From: Streptomyces sp. NBC_01481
GTDB taxonomy: Bacteria; Actinomycetota; Actinomycetes; Streptomycetales; Streptomycetaceae
DNA length: 64,000 bases
Direction: 5' to 3'
Assembly: GCF_026339995.1 (NCBI RefSeq)
Contig: NZ_JAPEPT010000007.1
Location: forward strand, 228,501 to 292,500
The notes under the pieces: generated by a model
Told to the model about the DNA's origin: nothing
What the model saw: the letters and a program-made list of their open reading frames with translations, nothing else
The model's database searches: none
Made by a program: the position numbers and the translations under genes
Shown here: piece after piece, positions 44,235 through 53,189 of the stretch
How the letters are laid out: each line of letters begins with the position of its first letter
How positions within the stretch are numbered: the stretch's first letter is position 1

Positions 44235-44879
44235 TCAGCTGTCGAGCGCAGCTGCCGGAGGCTTGCCCTTCTCAGCCTCGTCGGCCCGGGCGGCGAAGAC
44301 AGTGGCAAGGTCCTTGACCAGCGCGGCATCGATGCCTGTCTGGCGGGAGGCATCGACGCTGACCCACATGATGACGGTGCCGAGTCTCACTTGCGCGACC
44401 GCGCGCTTGTCACCCTGGTAATTGCTCGTGCCCAACGCGGCCTGGCGCTGCTCGCCCACTCTGCCCAGGTCCAGGCTCGCGGGCTTGCCCAGGCCTTTCC
44501 GGTACCAGTCCCAATGGACGTCGAAGGCGTCCTCGGCGGCCTTTTCATCCTGATAGGTGATGGCCCAGAACCCGATCTCCGCCTTCTTCTTCTCCCTGAA
44601 GCGTGAGGTCCCTACGAATCGAGCGCCCTCGCAGGCCTGCTTCTCCTTCTCGGGGCACAAGCTGTCCTTGAGGTCGCCCTCCATGGTGTCCGCGGCAGGC
44701 CCACTGAGGACCTCCCAACCCGGCACGGCCTTCGCGTCCGGCACCACGGTCTTCATCTGCTGCTCGCTGAGCGCTGACGCCTCGCCCGCGCCGCCCTCTC
44801 CATCGCTCTGTCCGCAGCCGGCCAGCACCATCAGCACAGCACCAGCTGCCACGATCCGCACGTACTGTCGTTTCTTCAT
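44235..44879 (-). CDS. lipoprotein of the ESX locus, first
   Basis: The 214-residue protein has a lipoprotein signal (RIVAAGAVLMVLAGCGQSDG; cysteine 22) and a mature part with four or so beta/helix segments (GFWAITYQDEKAAEDAFDVH, GTVIMWVSVDASRQTGIDAA). No enzyme motif is seen. The start ATG 44879 follows GGAGGCTC-type upstream sequence (CAGGAGGCTCC). It follows the second lipoprotein gene by 66 bases on the same strand. Its 3' end is duplicated as a relic at 41378-41542. Confidence 0.82.
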   Translation of the reverse strand: MKKRQYVRIVAAGAVLMVLAGCGQSDGEGGAGEASALSEQQMKTVVPDAKAVPGWEVLSGPAADTMEGDLKDSLCPEKEKQACEGARFVGTSRFREKKKAEIGFWAITYQDEKAAEDAFDVHWDWYRKGLGKPASLDLGRVGEQRQAALGTSNYQGDKRAVAQVRLGTVIMWVSVDASRQTGIDAALVKDLATVFAARADEAEKGKPPAAALDS

Positions 44880-44945
44880 GGAGCCTCCTGTGGGCGCGGC
44901 GATTGCGGATGGATCAGGCGTGACAACAGCCGGATGTTGCGCCGG

Positions 44946-45641
44946 TCAAGGGGCTTGTGGCGCCGGGACCTTGGCAGGGAGCTGCGCCTCGCCCTGGCAT
45001 CCCAGCTTCGCTGCGAGGCGCCGCGAGACGGAATTGAGGATCGTCATCCTGTCCATGCTGGTGGACTTCCCTTCGAGTTGGTCGGCAGAGCTGAACATAC
45101 CTGCGTTGATGAATTGATTTTTCCCCTTGGCGTTCTTCGTCTGGCAGCGAAAAGACAAGGAAGTCGAATATCCTTGCTTTGTGCTCGCGTATACGCCCAC
45201 AGGGTAAAACGTGATCCCTCTTGAGTCGCCCTTCTCCACTTCACTTCGGTTCGGGTGGTCATTCGAAGCCTTGAAGTCAACCTGGATCAGCGGGTGGCCG
45301 CTCTTGTCATCGGCCTTGTAGACGGTGCATCTGCTTCGCTGGTCGACTTCATCGTGGAGGTGTGCTGATGCCCTCTCGATTGAGAACTTGTTCGGCTCTC
45401 CTGTGTCGGTCGTTCCCGTGAGCTCGCTGAATTCACCCTTGCCGCCAATACGCTGCAACGCTTCGGCTGCCGACTTATCCAGAGTGCCGTCACAAATTCG
45501 GCTTGCCGAAGTCACCGACGAGTCACCCTCGGCTCCCTGTGAACAGCCTGATACCCCGGTGACGACTACCATCCCGAGAGCCGCCCATCGGAGCAGGTTG
45601 CCAGAAGCTCTTTGGGGGCAGCTGAGATTGAAATCATGCAC
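44946..45641 (-). CDS. lipoprotein of the ESX locus, second
   Basis: The 231-residue product has a signal ending VVTGVSGCSQ (lipobox SGCS, cysteine near residue 33), then a soluble domain starting with RICDGTLDKSAAEALQRIGG. There are extra cysteines (CDGTL, RCTVYKADD, FRCQTKN, LGCQGE) that could form disulfides outside the cell. The gene starts six bases after the 756-residue protein ends, so both are likely on one message. Function is unknown; a role in the outer part of ESX function is inference. Confidence 0.8.
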   Translation of the reverse strand: MHDFNLSCPQRASGNLLRWAALGMVVVTGVSGCSQGAEGDSSVTSASRICDGTLDKSAAEALQRIGGKGEFSELTGTTDTGEPNKFSIERASAHLHDEVDQRSRCTVYKADDKSGHPLIQVDFKASNDHPNRSEVEKGDSRGITFYPVGVYASTKQGYSTSLSFRCQTKNAKGKNQFINAGMFSSADQLEGKSTSMDRMTILNSVSRRLAAKLGCQGEAQLPAKVPAPQAP

Positions 45642-45647
45642 GCTTCT

Positions 45648-47918
45648 TCAGTCCTCGTATGGGGGACGGCCGCGAAGTTCGTCCTCGGCTGAGCCGGTTG
45701 AAAAGTACGTTGACTTCAGGCTTTGTACGAGGTCCTGGGAGTCGGCTTGTCCGGCAAACTTAGGGTTCTCGTTAATGTAATGCTCGTAGTTGCTCCCCAG
45801 ATCGTCGGCACCCTTGCTGTAGAACTGTTGGCTGGTGAGCTGAGCATCCTGCGTGGCCTTCTCTTCGGACTTGTTCACACTCTTGTCGATTTCTTGGCCA
45901 AGGAATGTGTTCAGCGCTTCGCCAGCCAGATCCGTGGCCACAGGGGCGAATGCTATGGCTCCAGCCGTTGCCCCTGGTACCGGGATTGCGGCAATTCCAC
46001 CGGTGATCACAGCGCCTACGGCGTATTTCCCCCAGTCGGCCGACCTTCCGAGGGACTTATTCGCTTCGTCGGCGTCTCCCTTGAAGTCGGCCTCGGCTTG
46101 CGCTACACGCGAGTGATCCAAGATCCCTCGCACCTCGCCCTCCATGAACAGGGCGTCCTTGCCGTGGTCGAAGTTCACTTGACTGGTAGCTGGGTTAGCG
46201 TCAAGGAGGCTAAGTGTGTAGATGTGCTGGCCTGCCGTCACAAGGCCATGCGAGGTCTCGTTCTGCCCGAGCACGCTGAGGAAGTTGATGGCACCCTCAT
46301 TTCCGAAATCCGCACGTCCTTCGTACCTGGCGGGGAAATCTCCTGTGTCCTTCGCGTGCTCCCCAATACCGGAGAGGCTGTAGTCGATGTCGTCGATGTA
46401 CGCAGACCCCATCTTCCCCAGACTGTCCGCCAGTTCCGGCTGGTCGTGCAGCATCTTGGGGCCGTCCTGGCTTCCGTAGAGGTAAGCGACCTGCTCCATG
46501 ACGCCCGCTGTCGCCGCCGTGCGATGGTCCGCGCTGCCCGGAATCAGGGGGTCCTTGCGAGACATCTCGGTGGCGTCGTAGGCGTACCCCGTGGTCGCCG
46601 CCTCCAGTGCGTGACCGAGCGCATCGCGTCCGGCGACGACTTTGTTGTCGCCGCCCATGGGGGCGTCGGACAACCAGTTCCGCTCCTTGGTCAGATACTT
46701 GAGGTGCTCGTTGACCTCAGAGTCCGTGTCGACTCTGTCTTCCACTCCGATCGGCTGTGCGAAGAACTGAGTTGAGGCATCGGGGTTGTGACCGAGCGCC
46801 TCGAGGAAACCGGTCATCGGATCGCGGCCGCGATCGTCTTGTCCCCAATAGTTGAGATCGCCCTGGTTCCAGTTGTTAATCCAGGGGTTCAGCCCATTGC
46901 CGGTGTGTTCCTTGTCGTAGGTGATCAGCTTGTCGCCGTAGTCGTTCAGGAACTGGTCGTCGTAGTCACCGAAGCGCATGAGGTTACTCATGACGGCGAA
47001 ACCGCGTGGGTCGTTGGCATCGTCGATTCCGAGCTGATCGGGTCCGAGGTCAACCATCGCCTTTTCCCACTCTTCCATTTTGGGGCTATTGGAGAGGGTA
47101 GCTGTGCCCAGAGTGATCCCGAGATTCTTCTGGAGCTGCTTGGCGAGTTCCCCGCGCTTCGGGTCGTAGCCAGCCTGATAGGGGTCGGCGATGCCGGCGT
47201 AGAACTCCAGGGCCTTCTTCGCGGTGACGTCGGTGGCGAACTTCTCGGCGAAGAGCGGATCGTTACGGTACTTCGCCATGGTGTCGTTGAGTCGATCGAG
47301 CTCGGTGTTCGTCACATCGTGAGGGTTCTTCTTCGCGATCGCGGCCATATCCTCTGCGGCCTTGATGGCCGCGGCTGCCGAGTCCCGATCCTTGTAACTC
47401 ACGCCGGAGAAGCCGTACTTGGCTTGGTCTGCGATGAGGATCAAGGCTTTCGACGCGCTGCTGTCGCTCTCAGTGGCGCTGTTGAGGATGCCTTGGAGCT
47501 CGTTCCGCAGTGCTTCAACCGCCCGCGTGCTGTTGGCGGGCTCGGGGTGGACGTTGACGTAGACGGAGAAACCTCCGCCTTTCGTTCCGACGACGGACAG
47601 GTGTTTGTCCCAGCCGCGATCAATGGCCTTGTTGAGTTCGTCTCGGTACTTGACCAGTTCGTCGCGGGTGTCGAGCAGGATGTCCCGGATGGTGGTGGCC
47701 TGCTTGACGGCGTCGGCGAACTCGTCAGCCGTTTTGGCGATGAACTGTCGCGAGACTGTGGCGTTGACACCGGCCCAACTGGCCTTGTTCGCCTTTCCCT
47801 TCAGATCTTCCCGTGCGTCCTTCTCCATAGTTGTGAGGCTTTTGATCACCGAGGACCAGTCATCGATTGCCGTGCCGAGCGACGCGAAGTTTCCGTGGCG
47901 CAGTGCTTCGAGGTCCAT
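45648..47918 (-). CDS. large WXG-motif protein (candidate ESX effector)
   Basis: The 756-residue protein has a WXG motif at 48-50 (KANKASWAGVNATVSRQFI) in a helical N-terminus typical of LXG/WXG toxins and DUF6571-type proteins. A long middle follows (AYDATEMSRKDPLIPGSADH), then a hydrophobic stretch around 635-670 (YAVGAVITGGIAAIPVPGAT). There is no signal peptide. ATG 47918 shares its A with the TGA of the preceding gene (TGATG). The layout suggests an ESX-exported protein, with the last quarter perhaps membrane-inserting. No nuclease motif is evident. Confidence 0.75.
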   Translation of the reverse strand: MDLEALRHGNFASLGTAIDDWSSVIKSLTTMEKDAREDLKGKANKASWAGVNATVSRQFIAKTADEFADAVKQATTIRDILLDTRDELVKYRDELNKAIDRGWDKHLSVVGTKGGGFSVYVNVHPEPANSTRAVEALRNELQGILNSATESDSSASKALILIADQAKYGFSGVSYKDRDSAAAAIKAAEDMAAIAKKNPHDVTNTELDRLNDTMAKYRNDPLFAEKFATDVTAKKALEFYAGIADPYQAGYDPKRGELAKQLQKNLGITLGTATLSNSPKMEEWEKAMVDLGPDQLGIDDANDPRGFAVMSNLMRFGDYDDQFLNDYGDKLITYDKEHTGNGLNPWINNWNQGDLNYWGQDDRGRDPMTGFLEALGHNPDASTQFFAQPIGVEDRVDTDSEVNEHLKYLTKERNWLSDAPMGGDNKVVAGRDALGHALEAATTGYAYDATEMSRKDPLIPGSADHRTAATAGVMEQVAYLYGSQDGPKMLHDQPELADSLGKMGSAYIDDIDYSLSGIGEHAKDTGDFPARYEGRADFGNEGAINFLSVLGQNETSHGLVTAGQHIYTLSLLDANPATSQVNFDHGKDALFMEGEVRGILDHSRVAQAEADFKGDADEANKSLGRSADWGKYAVGAVITGGIAAIPVPGATAGAIAFAPVATDLAGEALNTFLGQEIDKSVNKSEEKATQDAQLTSQQFYSKGADDLGSNYEHYINENPKFAGQADSQDLVQSLKSTYFSTGSAEDELRGRPPYED

Positions 47919-48370
47919 CAGCGCTTGGTCCCTTCGTTGAACCCCTTGTCCAGGGTTGCGATGCCGCTGACGGTAGAAGCGATGAAGTACTCGTCGCCCT
48001 GGTGTGCCTTCTTTGTGAAGTCCATGTGGTTGGAGATGTGGGCGCAGGCATCCAGCAGTGACTGGAGCTGCTTTTCCCACTGCTCCTGTACGCGGTGGAG
48101 GCCGCCACCGAGCGCGAACTCCTGCGTCGTCAGATCCTTTGCGGCAGTCTGGCTGCTGGACCAGGCGTCACGTCCGTACCGTCCAAGGCTCTCGAACAGC
48201 TTGAAGGCGCTGTTCCCGACGGCGGCCAGATCTTGCTGGTTGGCCTGGAGATCACCCTGAGGGCTGCCTGCGTTGGGCCTGTCCTCCGGCGGCAACCCGT
48301 TCAGCTGCATCCGCGTCGACTGGCGCTCCGCCGCCGTCGCCTTCAACTGCTCCCACTCGTCCCACGCCAT
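47918..48370 (-). CDS. helical partner of the large WXG-motif protein
   Basis: A 150-residue protein beginning MAWDEWEQLKATAAERQSTR. It is helical (LHRVQEQWEKQLQSLLDACA), without a signal. Its stop shares a base with the start of the large WXG gene (TGATG), so synthesis is coupled and a chaperone or heterodimer role is likely. ATG 48370 is preferred because GGGGGAAGGA lies just upstream; a GTG at 48409 would add 13 residues. Similar pairs of a small helical protein and a large WXG protein occur in ESX/LXG loci. Confidence 0.7.
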   Translation of the reverse strand: MAWDEWEQLKATAAERQSTRMQLNGLPPEDRPNAGSPQGDLQANQQDLAAVGNSAFKLFESLGRYGRDAWSSSQTAAKDLTTQEFALGGGLHRVQEQWEKQLQSLLDACAHISNHMDFTKKAHQGDEYFIASTVSGIATLDKGFNEGTKR

Positions 48371-48491
48371 CTGCGGGTCCTTCCCCCGTGCGTACCCATG
48401 GACGGTCACATTCAGCCCAACCTATGGATGTACTCCGACTACTCGCAAGCGCTGTCCGTGACGTCCGTGTTGAGGCTGTACATCAAGTTGT

Positions 48492-48997
48492 CTATGGCAT
48501 GCGCCTGTTGGACTGGCCGCGCATCGGCGTGGCCGCCACCGTCGGGCAGATCCCGTCCGCGGCGTAGCGCTCCACGGCCCCGGACTTCGGGGCGAGGGTC
48601 GCGATCGGGTCGTCCCCGGCCGTTGGAGCCTCGGATTGATGAACGAACCCCACGAGCTTCGCGCTCGAGCCCTGAGAACTTGTACCGACCGTCCCTGGCC
48701 ATCTCCAGATCAGCCGCCGCCAGACTCCACACGTTCGAGTATCTCGCCGTGGTCCGGACCGGAGTCGAAAACCCCTTCGGGGCGCAGCATGCCCACGCAC
48801 TGCCATGCCAGGAACGCGGCGCTGCCCACGAGCGCGGCCCGGCGCCACTTGAACGAAGCGGGCGACGGCTCGTGTGCCTCCGGGTTGTCGAAGGGTCCGG
48901 CTTGGAAGTGCCACCCACAGCTTGCGGTGGTCAACGAGTGCAACGGCGAAGAACGCCAGCGCGAGCAGGCCTCCGTGAAGACCGCCGCGCCGATCAC
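48492..48997 (-). pseudogene. decayed two-helix membrane protein gene after eccC
   Basis: A GTG at 48997 overlaps the eccC stop (GTGA) and starts GAAVFTEACS. Coding character then jumps between frames. One frame has a membrane helix GGLLALAFFAVALVDHRKLW; another has RRAALVGSAAFLAWQCVGML; a third has SLAAADLEMARDGRYKFSGL; a fourth stretch returns to AKLVGFVHQSEAPTAGDDPI. These four parts read like one protein broken by about four frameshifts. It was probably an eccC-coupled membrane protein. Sequencing error is a possible alternative, though nearby genes read cleanly. Confidence 0.6.
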
Positions 48998-51900
48998 GAG
49001 TGAACGTCCGAAGCCATGAGCCCCGTCTGCACCAGCGGGTTCCCCCGCTGCCGTGAGACGAAGATGCCCCGCCCCGCCGGCATCGGGCGCATCCTTGCGC
49101 CGCCGAGTACGTCTCCCTCTTGCGGGTCACCGGAAAGGAGTACACCCTGCGCGCCCAGTTCCATCATCCGCTGCATGAAGGGTTCGTACGCGGCGCGGCT
49201 GGCACCGGCCCCGCTGCGGGCGATGATGAAGCGCACGCCCACGTCGCGGGCGAAGGGCAGCAGTTCCGTGAGCTTGCTCAGGGGGTTACCGCTCGATGTG
49301 GACACCAGGTCGTAGTCGTCCACGACCACATACACCGACGGTCCCTGCCACCAGCTGCGGTCCCTCAGCTGCTGTGCCGTGACATCCGCCGACGGAGTAC
49401 GGCGCTGCATCAGATCGGCCAGCGCGTCGACGTGGTGGTCCATGTTGTTGGACATGGGCACGTACTCGGCCAGGTGTGTGGCAGGGGTCGCGTCCAGCAG
49501 CGCGCGACGGTTGTCGATCACGAAGAGCTTGCAGGAGTTCCCGTCGTACCGCTCGGTCAGCTGCTTGATGAGCAGCTTCAGCAGATTGGACTTGCCGGAC
49601 TCGCTCTCGCCGAACACGAGGAAGAACGGGTCGCGCTCGAAGTTGACGAAGACCGGTTCCAGGTTGTTCTCGTCGATGGCGAAGGCGACCCCGCGCTCGG
49701 GATGAACAAAGCCCGCCGGAAGGCTGTCCACCGGCAGTTCGCGCGGCAGCAGTCGCACTGCCGGGGCTCCCGGCGCCGTCCAGTGCCGAGTGACTTCCTG
49801 GGACATGGCGGCCGTGGCCTCCGACAGGTCGCTGTCGGAGTTGATGCCGTCGATCCGCGGCACCGCAGCCATGAAGTGCAGCTTCTCCGGGGTCAGTCCG
49901 CGTCCCGGTACGCCGGCCGGGACGTTGACGGCGGCCTTGCGGTCCAGCTCCGAGTCCATGGTGTCGCCGAGCCGCAGCTCCAGCCGGTTCATCAGGTGGT
50001 CCTTGAGGTTCGCGCGGACCTCCATCGAGCGCGAGGCTGTCAGGATCACATGGATGCCGTAGCCGAGACCGCGCGCCGCGATGTCCAGGACCGCCGGCTC
50101 CAGGCCTTCGTAGTCCGTACGGAAATTGCCCCAGCCGTCGATGACCAGGAACACATCACCCCACGGCTGTTCCGACATCGAGATGTCACCGCGCCCCCGC
50201 AGCCTGCGGAACGTGCCGATGGAGTCGATGCCCGCGCTGCGGAAGTACTCCTCGCGCCGCGACAGGATGCCGTACACCTCGGCGACCGTGCGCCGTACCC
50301 GCTCCGGATCGAGGCGGGACGCGACCCCGCCGACATGCGGCAGGCCGGCGATCGAGGACAGGCCGCCACCACCGAAGTCGAGGCCGTAGAACTGCACTTC
50401 CTGCGGCGTGTGCGTCAACGCGAAGGCCGAGATGAGCGTCCGCAGCAGGGTCGACTTGCCGGACTGCGGGCCACCGACGATCTGCATATGGCCCGCCGCG
50501 CCGGAGAAGTCCCGGTAGAGGGTGTCACGGCGCTGCTCGTACGGCTTGTCGACCACACCCAGCGGTACGACGAGACGGCCCGCGCCCTCGAACCCGGGCT
50601 GCGTCAGCCCGCGGCCCTCCACACCCGCGAGTCCGGGCAGCAGCTCGTCCAGCGGCGGCGGGTTGTCCAGCGGCGGCAGCCATACCTGGTGGGCCTCCGC
50701 GCCCCGCCCCTCCAGCCGTCGCACGATCACATCGAGTACGGAGTCGGCCAGCGCGTCGTCCTCCGCCGCACGTGCTTCCGGAACCTGCGTCTGCGCGGTC
50801 GGCTGGACGTACCTGACCGGCACCGGAGCGGCCGTGAACGGTACGGGCCTGCGGTCCACCGGAAGCGGTCCTCCGAGGGAAGCCGCCTGCTGGGGGTTTG
50901 TGCGGTACACCCCGGAGACGTACGCCGCCTTGAACCGCACCATCTCGTCCGTGCCGTACTTCAGATAGCCGGAGCCGGGGACGTTGGGCAACTGGTAGGC
51001 GTCGGGCACACCCAGTGCCGCGCGCGACTCGGCCGCGGAGAAGGTCCGCAGACCGATCCGGTACGACAGATAGGTCTCAAGTCCGCGCAGCCGCCCTTCT
51101 TCCAGGCGCTGCGAGGCAAGCAGCAGATGGACGCCAAGCGAACGGCCGATACGTCCGATCTGCACGAACATCTCGATGAAGTCCGGCATTGCCGTGAGGA
51201 GTTCACTGAACTCGTCAATGACCAGAACGAGTGACGGGATGGGCTGCAGCGGGGCGCCCGCGGCTCGCGCCTTCTCGTAGTCGTGGATGTTGGCGTAGTT
51301 TCCCGCGTCGCGCAGCATCTCCTGCCGGCGGTTGAGTTCGCCGCGGATGGAGTCGCCCATGCGGTCCACCAGCGTCAGGTCGTCCGCAAGGTTGGTGATC
51401 ACCGCTGCGACATGCGGCATTTGGGACATGCCGGCAAAGGTGGCGCCGCCCTTGAAGTCCGCGAGGACGAAGTTGAGCGTCTCGGAGGAATGCGTGACAG
51501 CCAGGCCGAGTACGAGCGTGCGCAGCAGCTCTGACTTGCCGGAACCAGTCGCACCCACGCACAGCCCGTGCGGGCCCATACCTTCCTGGGCCGCCTCCTT
51601 CAGGTCCAGCATGACCGGAGTGCCGTCTTCGCCGACGCCGATCGGTACGCGCAGCCGCTCCGCCTGGGAGCGCGGGCGCCAGGTGCGGCTGACGTCGACG
51701 GACGCCGCGTCGCCCAGGTTCAGCAGGTCGGTGAAGTCGAGGTTGGCGAGCAGTGGTTCGTCGTCGTCTCCGCCGGAGGCCATACGGAGGGGGGCGAGCT
51801 GGCGGGCGAGTGCCTCGGCCGCCTCGCGGCTCAGCAGGTCGGGCGTCCCGTCGTACACCAGGCCGTGTCCCGACTCCAGTTGAAGCGAGTCGGGGTGCAC

Positions 51901-52971
51901 GGTCACGGACAGGCTGCCGCGCGCCCCGGTGACCTCGCCCGGTACGACCTCGATGACGGTCACGCCCTGCAGACCCTCGGCGGCGGCCAGCGCCGATACG
52001 GGGGGCACCGATTGGCCGTCGAGTACGACGACGATGTGCGGCTGGTCCAGCAGCGGCTGGCCGCCGCCCTGGAAGCGGGGACGGCCCTCGAGCCGCGCGG
52101 CGAGCATCTCTTCCAGATCCCGTGCGTCGGTCGTGATGAGGCGGCGACTGCCCGCTCCGTCACCGGCCCCAGGAGCCTGGACGTGCGGAAGCCACTTCGC
52201 CCACTCCCACTGCGGGGCTGCCTCGCGCCCGGCCGCAATGGCGATGACCAGGTCTTCGGGGGAGTGCAGGGAGGCGAGCGAGCCGACCATCGCGCGGGCC
52301 GTGGAGCGGACGGACTCCGCGTGGCCGCTCACCGTCACGTGATAGAAGGCGCGCAGCGAGACGGCCATGGGCAGGCCGTCGAGCGTGCCGTGTGCCGTCA
52401 GGAACTGCGCCATCGCACCCGCGGTGAGCGGTTCCAGCTCGTCGACGGGCGCGGTGTCGGGGGCGATGATCGGGGTTGCGAGCTGCTGGCTGCCCAGACC
52501 GATGCGTACCTGCCCGAAGTCGTGGTCGCCCACGCGGCGTTCCCAGACACGGCTTCCTTCGGCGACCAGCGCCCACAACTGCTCCGGGGACGGGTGCAGA
52601 TAGAACTGCGCGTCACGCTGCAGGTGCGCGGTCCGCAGAACCGAACGCCGGGTCTGAGTCAGGTACTTGAGGTAGTCGCGTCGCATGTCGGCGAGCTGCC
52701 CCTGGGTGCCGCGCCGGTAGCGGACCAGCATGGCGATGCCCATGCCGACCGTCGACGCGATCATCACCATGCCCATGATCCGCATGATCGGATTCGGGGT
52801 CATGAAGAAGAAGACGACAGAACCGCCCATACCCAGCATCGGCAGCAGCTGCATCAGCGCCCCCTCCTGCTGCCCTCGTGGCAGCTCGGGCGGGGGTTGC
52901 AACTGCACCTGCTCGCCGGGTACTTCGGAGGGCAGGGCCCGAGGTGGGCGCTTGACGACGATCTGGCTCAC
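48994..52971 (-). CDS. eccC: type VII secretion ATPase EccC
   Basis: EccC is the FtsK/SpoIIIE-family motor of ESX. The 1325-residue protein has two N-terminal helices (GGSVVFFFMTPNPIMRIMGM region, about 50-85) and three ATPase modules with Walker A motifs GATGSGKS (near 474), GGPQSGKS (near 835) and GESESGKS (near 1124). The first keeps a full Walker B (VLVIDEFSELL); the second and third read LVIDGWGN and VVVDDYD. Both being weaker is known for EccC. It is single-chain, not split into EccCa/Cb. It overlaps the decayed downstream gene by four bases and is divergent from eccD. Confidence 0.96.
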   Translation of the reverse strand: MSQIVVKRPPRALPSEVPGEQVQLQPPPELPRGQQEGALMQLLPMLGMGGSVVFFFMTPNPIMRIMGMVMIASTVGMGIAMLVRYRRGTQGQLADMRRDYLKYLTQTRRSVLRTAHLQRDAQFYLHPSPEQLWALVAEGSRVWERRVGDHDFGQVRIGLGSQQLATPIIAPDTAPVDELEPLTAGAMAQFLTAHGTLDGLPMAVSLRAFYHVTVSGHAESVRSTARAMVGSLASLHSPEDLVIAIAAGREAAPQWEWAKWLPHVQAPGAGDGAGSRRLITTDARDLEEMLAARLEGRPRFQGGGQPLLDQPHIVVVLDGQSVPPVSALAAAEGLQGVTVIEVVPGEVTGARGSLSVTVHPDSLQLESGHGLVYDGTPDLLSREAAEALARQLAPLRMASGGDDDEPLLANLDFTDLLNLGDAASVDVSRTWRPRSQAERLRVPIGVGEDGTPVMLDLKEAAQEGMGPHGLCVGATGSGKSELLRTLVLGLAVTHSSETLNFVLADFKGGATFAGMSQMPHVAAVITNLADDLTLVDRMGDSIRGELNRRQEMLRDAGNYANIHDYEKARAAGAPLQPIPSLVLVIDEFSELLTAMPDFIEMFVQIGRIGRSLGVHLLLASQRLEEGRLRGLETYLSYRIGLRTFSAAESRAALGVPDAYQLPNVPGSGYLKYGTDEMVRFKAAYVSGVYRTNPQQAASLGGPLPVDRRPVPFTAAPVPVRYVQPTAQTQVPEARAAEDDALADSVLDVIVRRLEGRGAEAHQVWLPPLDNPPPLDELLPGLAGVEGRGLTQPGFEGAGRLVVPLGVVDKPYEQRRDTLYRDFSGAAGHMQIVGGPQSGKSTLLRTLISAFALTHTPQEVQFYGLDFGGGGLSSIAGLPHVGGVASRLDPERVRRTVAEVYGILSRREEYFRSAGIDSIGTFRRLRGRGDISMSEQPWGDVFLVIDGWGNFRTDYEGLEPAVLDIAARGLGYGIHVILTASRSMEVRANLKDHLMNRLELRLGDTMDSELDRKAAVNVPAGVPGRGLTPEKLHFMAAVPRIDGINSDSDLSEATAAMSQEVTRHWTAPGAPAVRLLPRELPVDSLPAGFVHPERGVAFAIDENNLEPVFVNFERDPFFLVFGESESGKSNLLKLLIKQLTERYDGNSCKLFVIDNRRALLDATPATHLAEYVPMSNNMDHHVDALADLMQRRTPSADVTAQQLRDRSWWQGPSVYVVVDDYDLVSTSSGNPLSKLTELLPFARDVGVRFIIARSGAGASRAAYEPFMQRMMELGAQGVLLSGDPQEGDVLGGARMRPMPAGRGIFVSRQRGNPLVQTGLMASDVHS

Positions 52972-53189
52972 AGCTCACCAATTCCCTTGCCGGATGGAAA
53001 TGTTCCTATCGGCGCCCCCGTGGCGACGGGTTCCATCCGCGGGGAGGGATCCTACTTGCGTGGCCGGTCAACGGTTGGCGGTAGGGTGGCGCGACGCGTT
53101 TGCTCGCCCGTGAACTACCGCAAAAAAAGGGTCATTCGGGGAGCAAAGCGAGGCTCACGATCCATGAGAATCACGAGGGGGAGCAGCAG

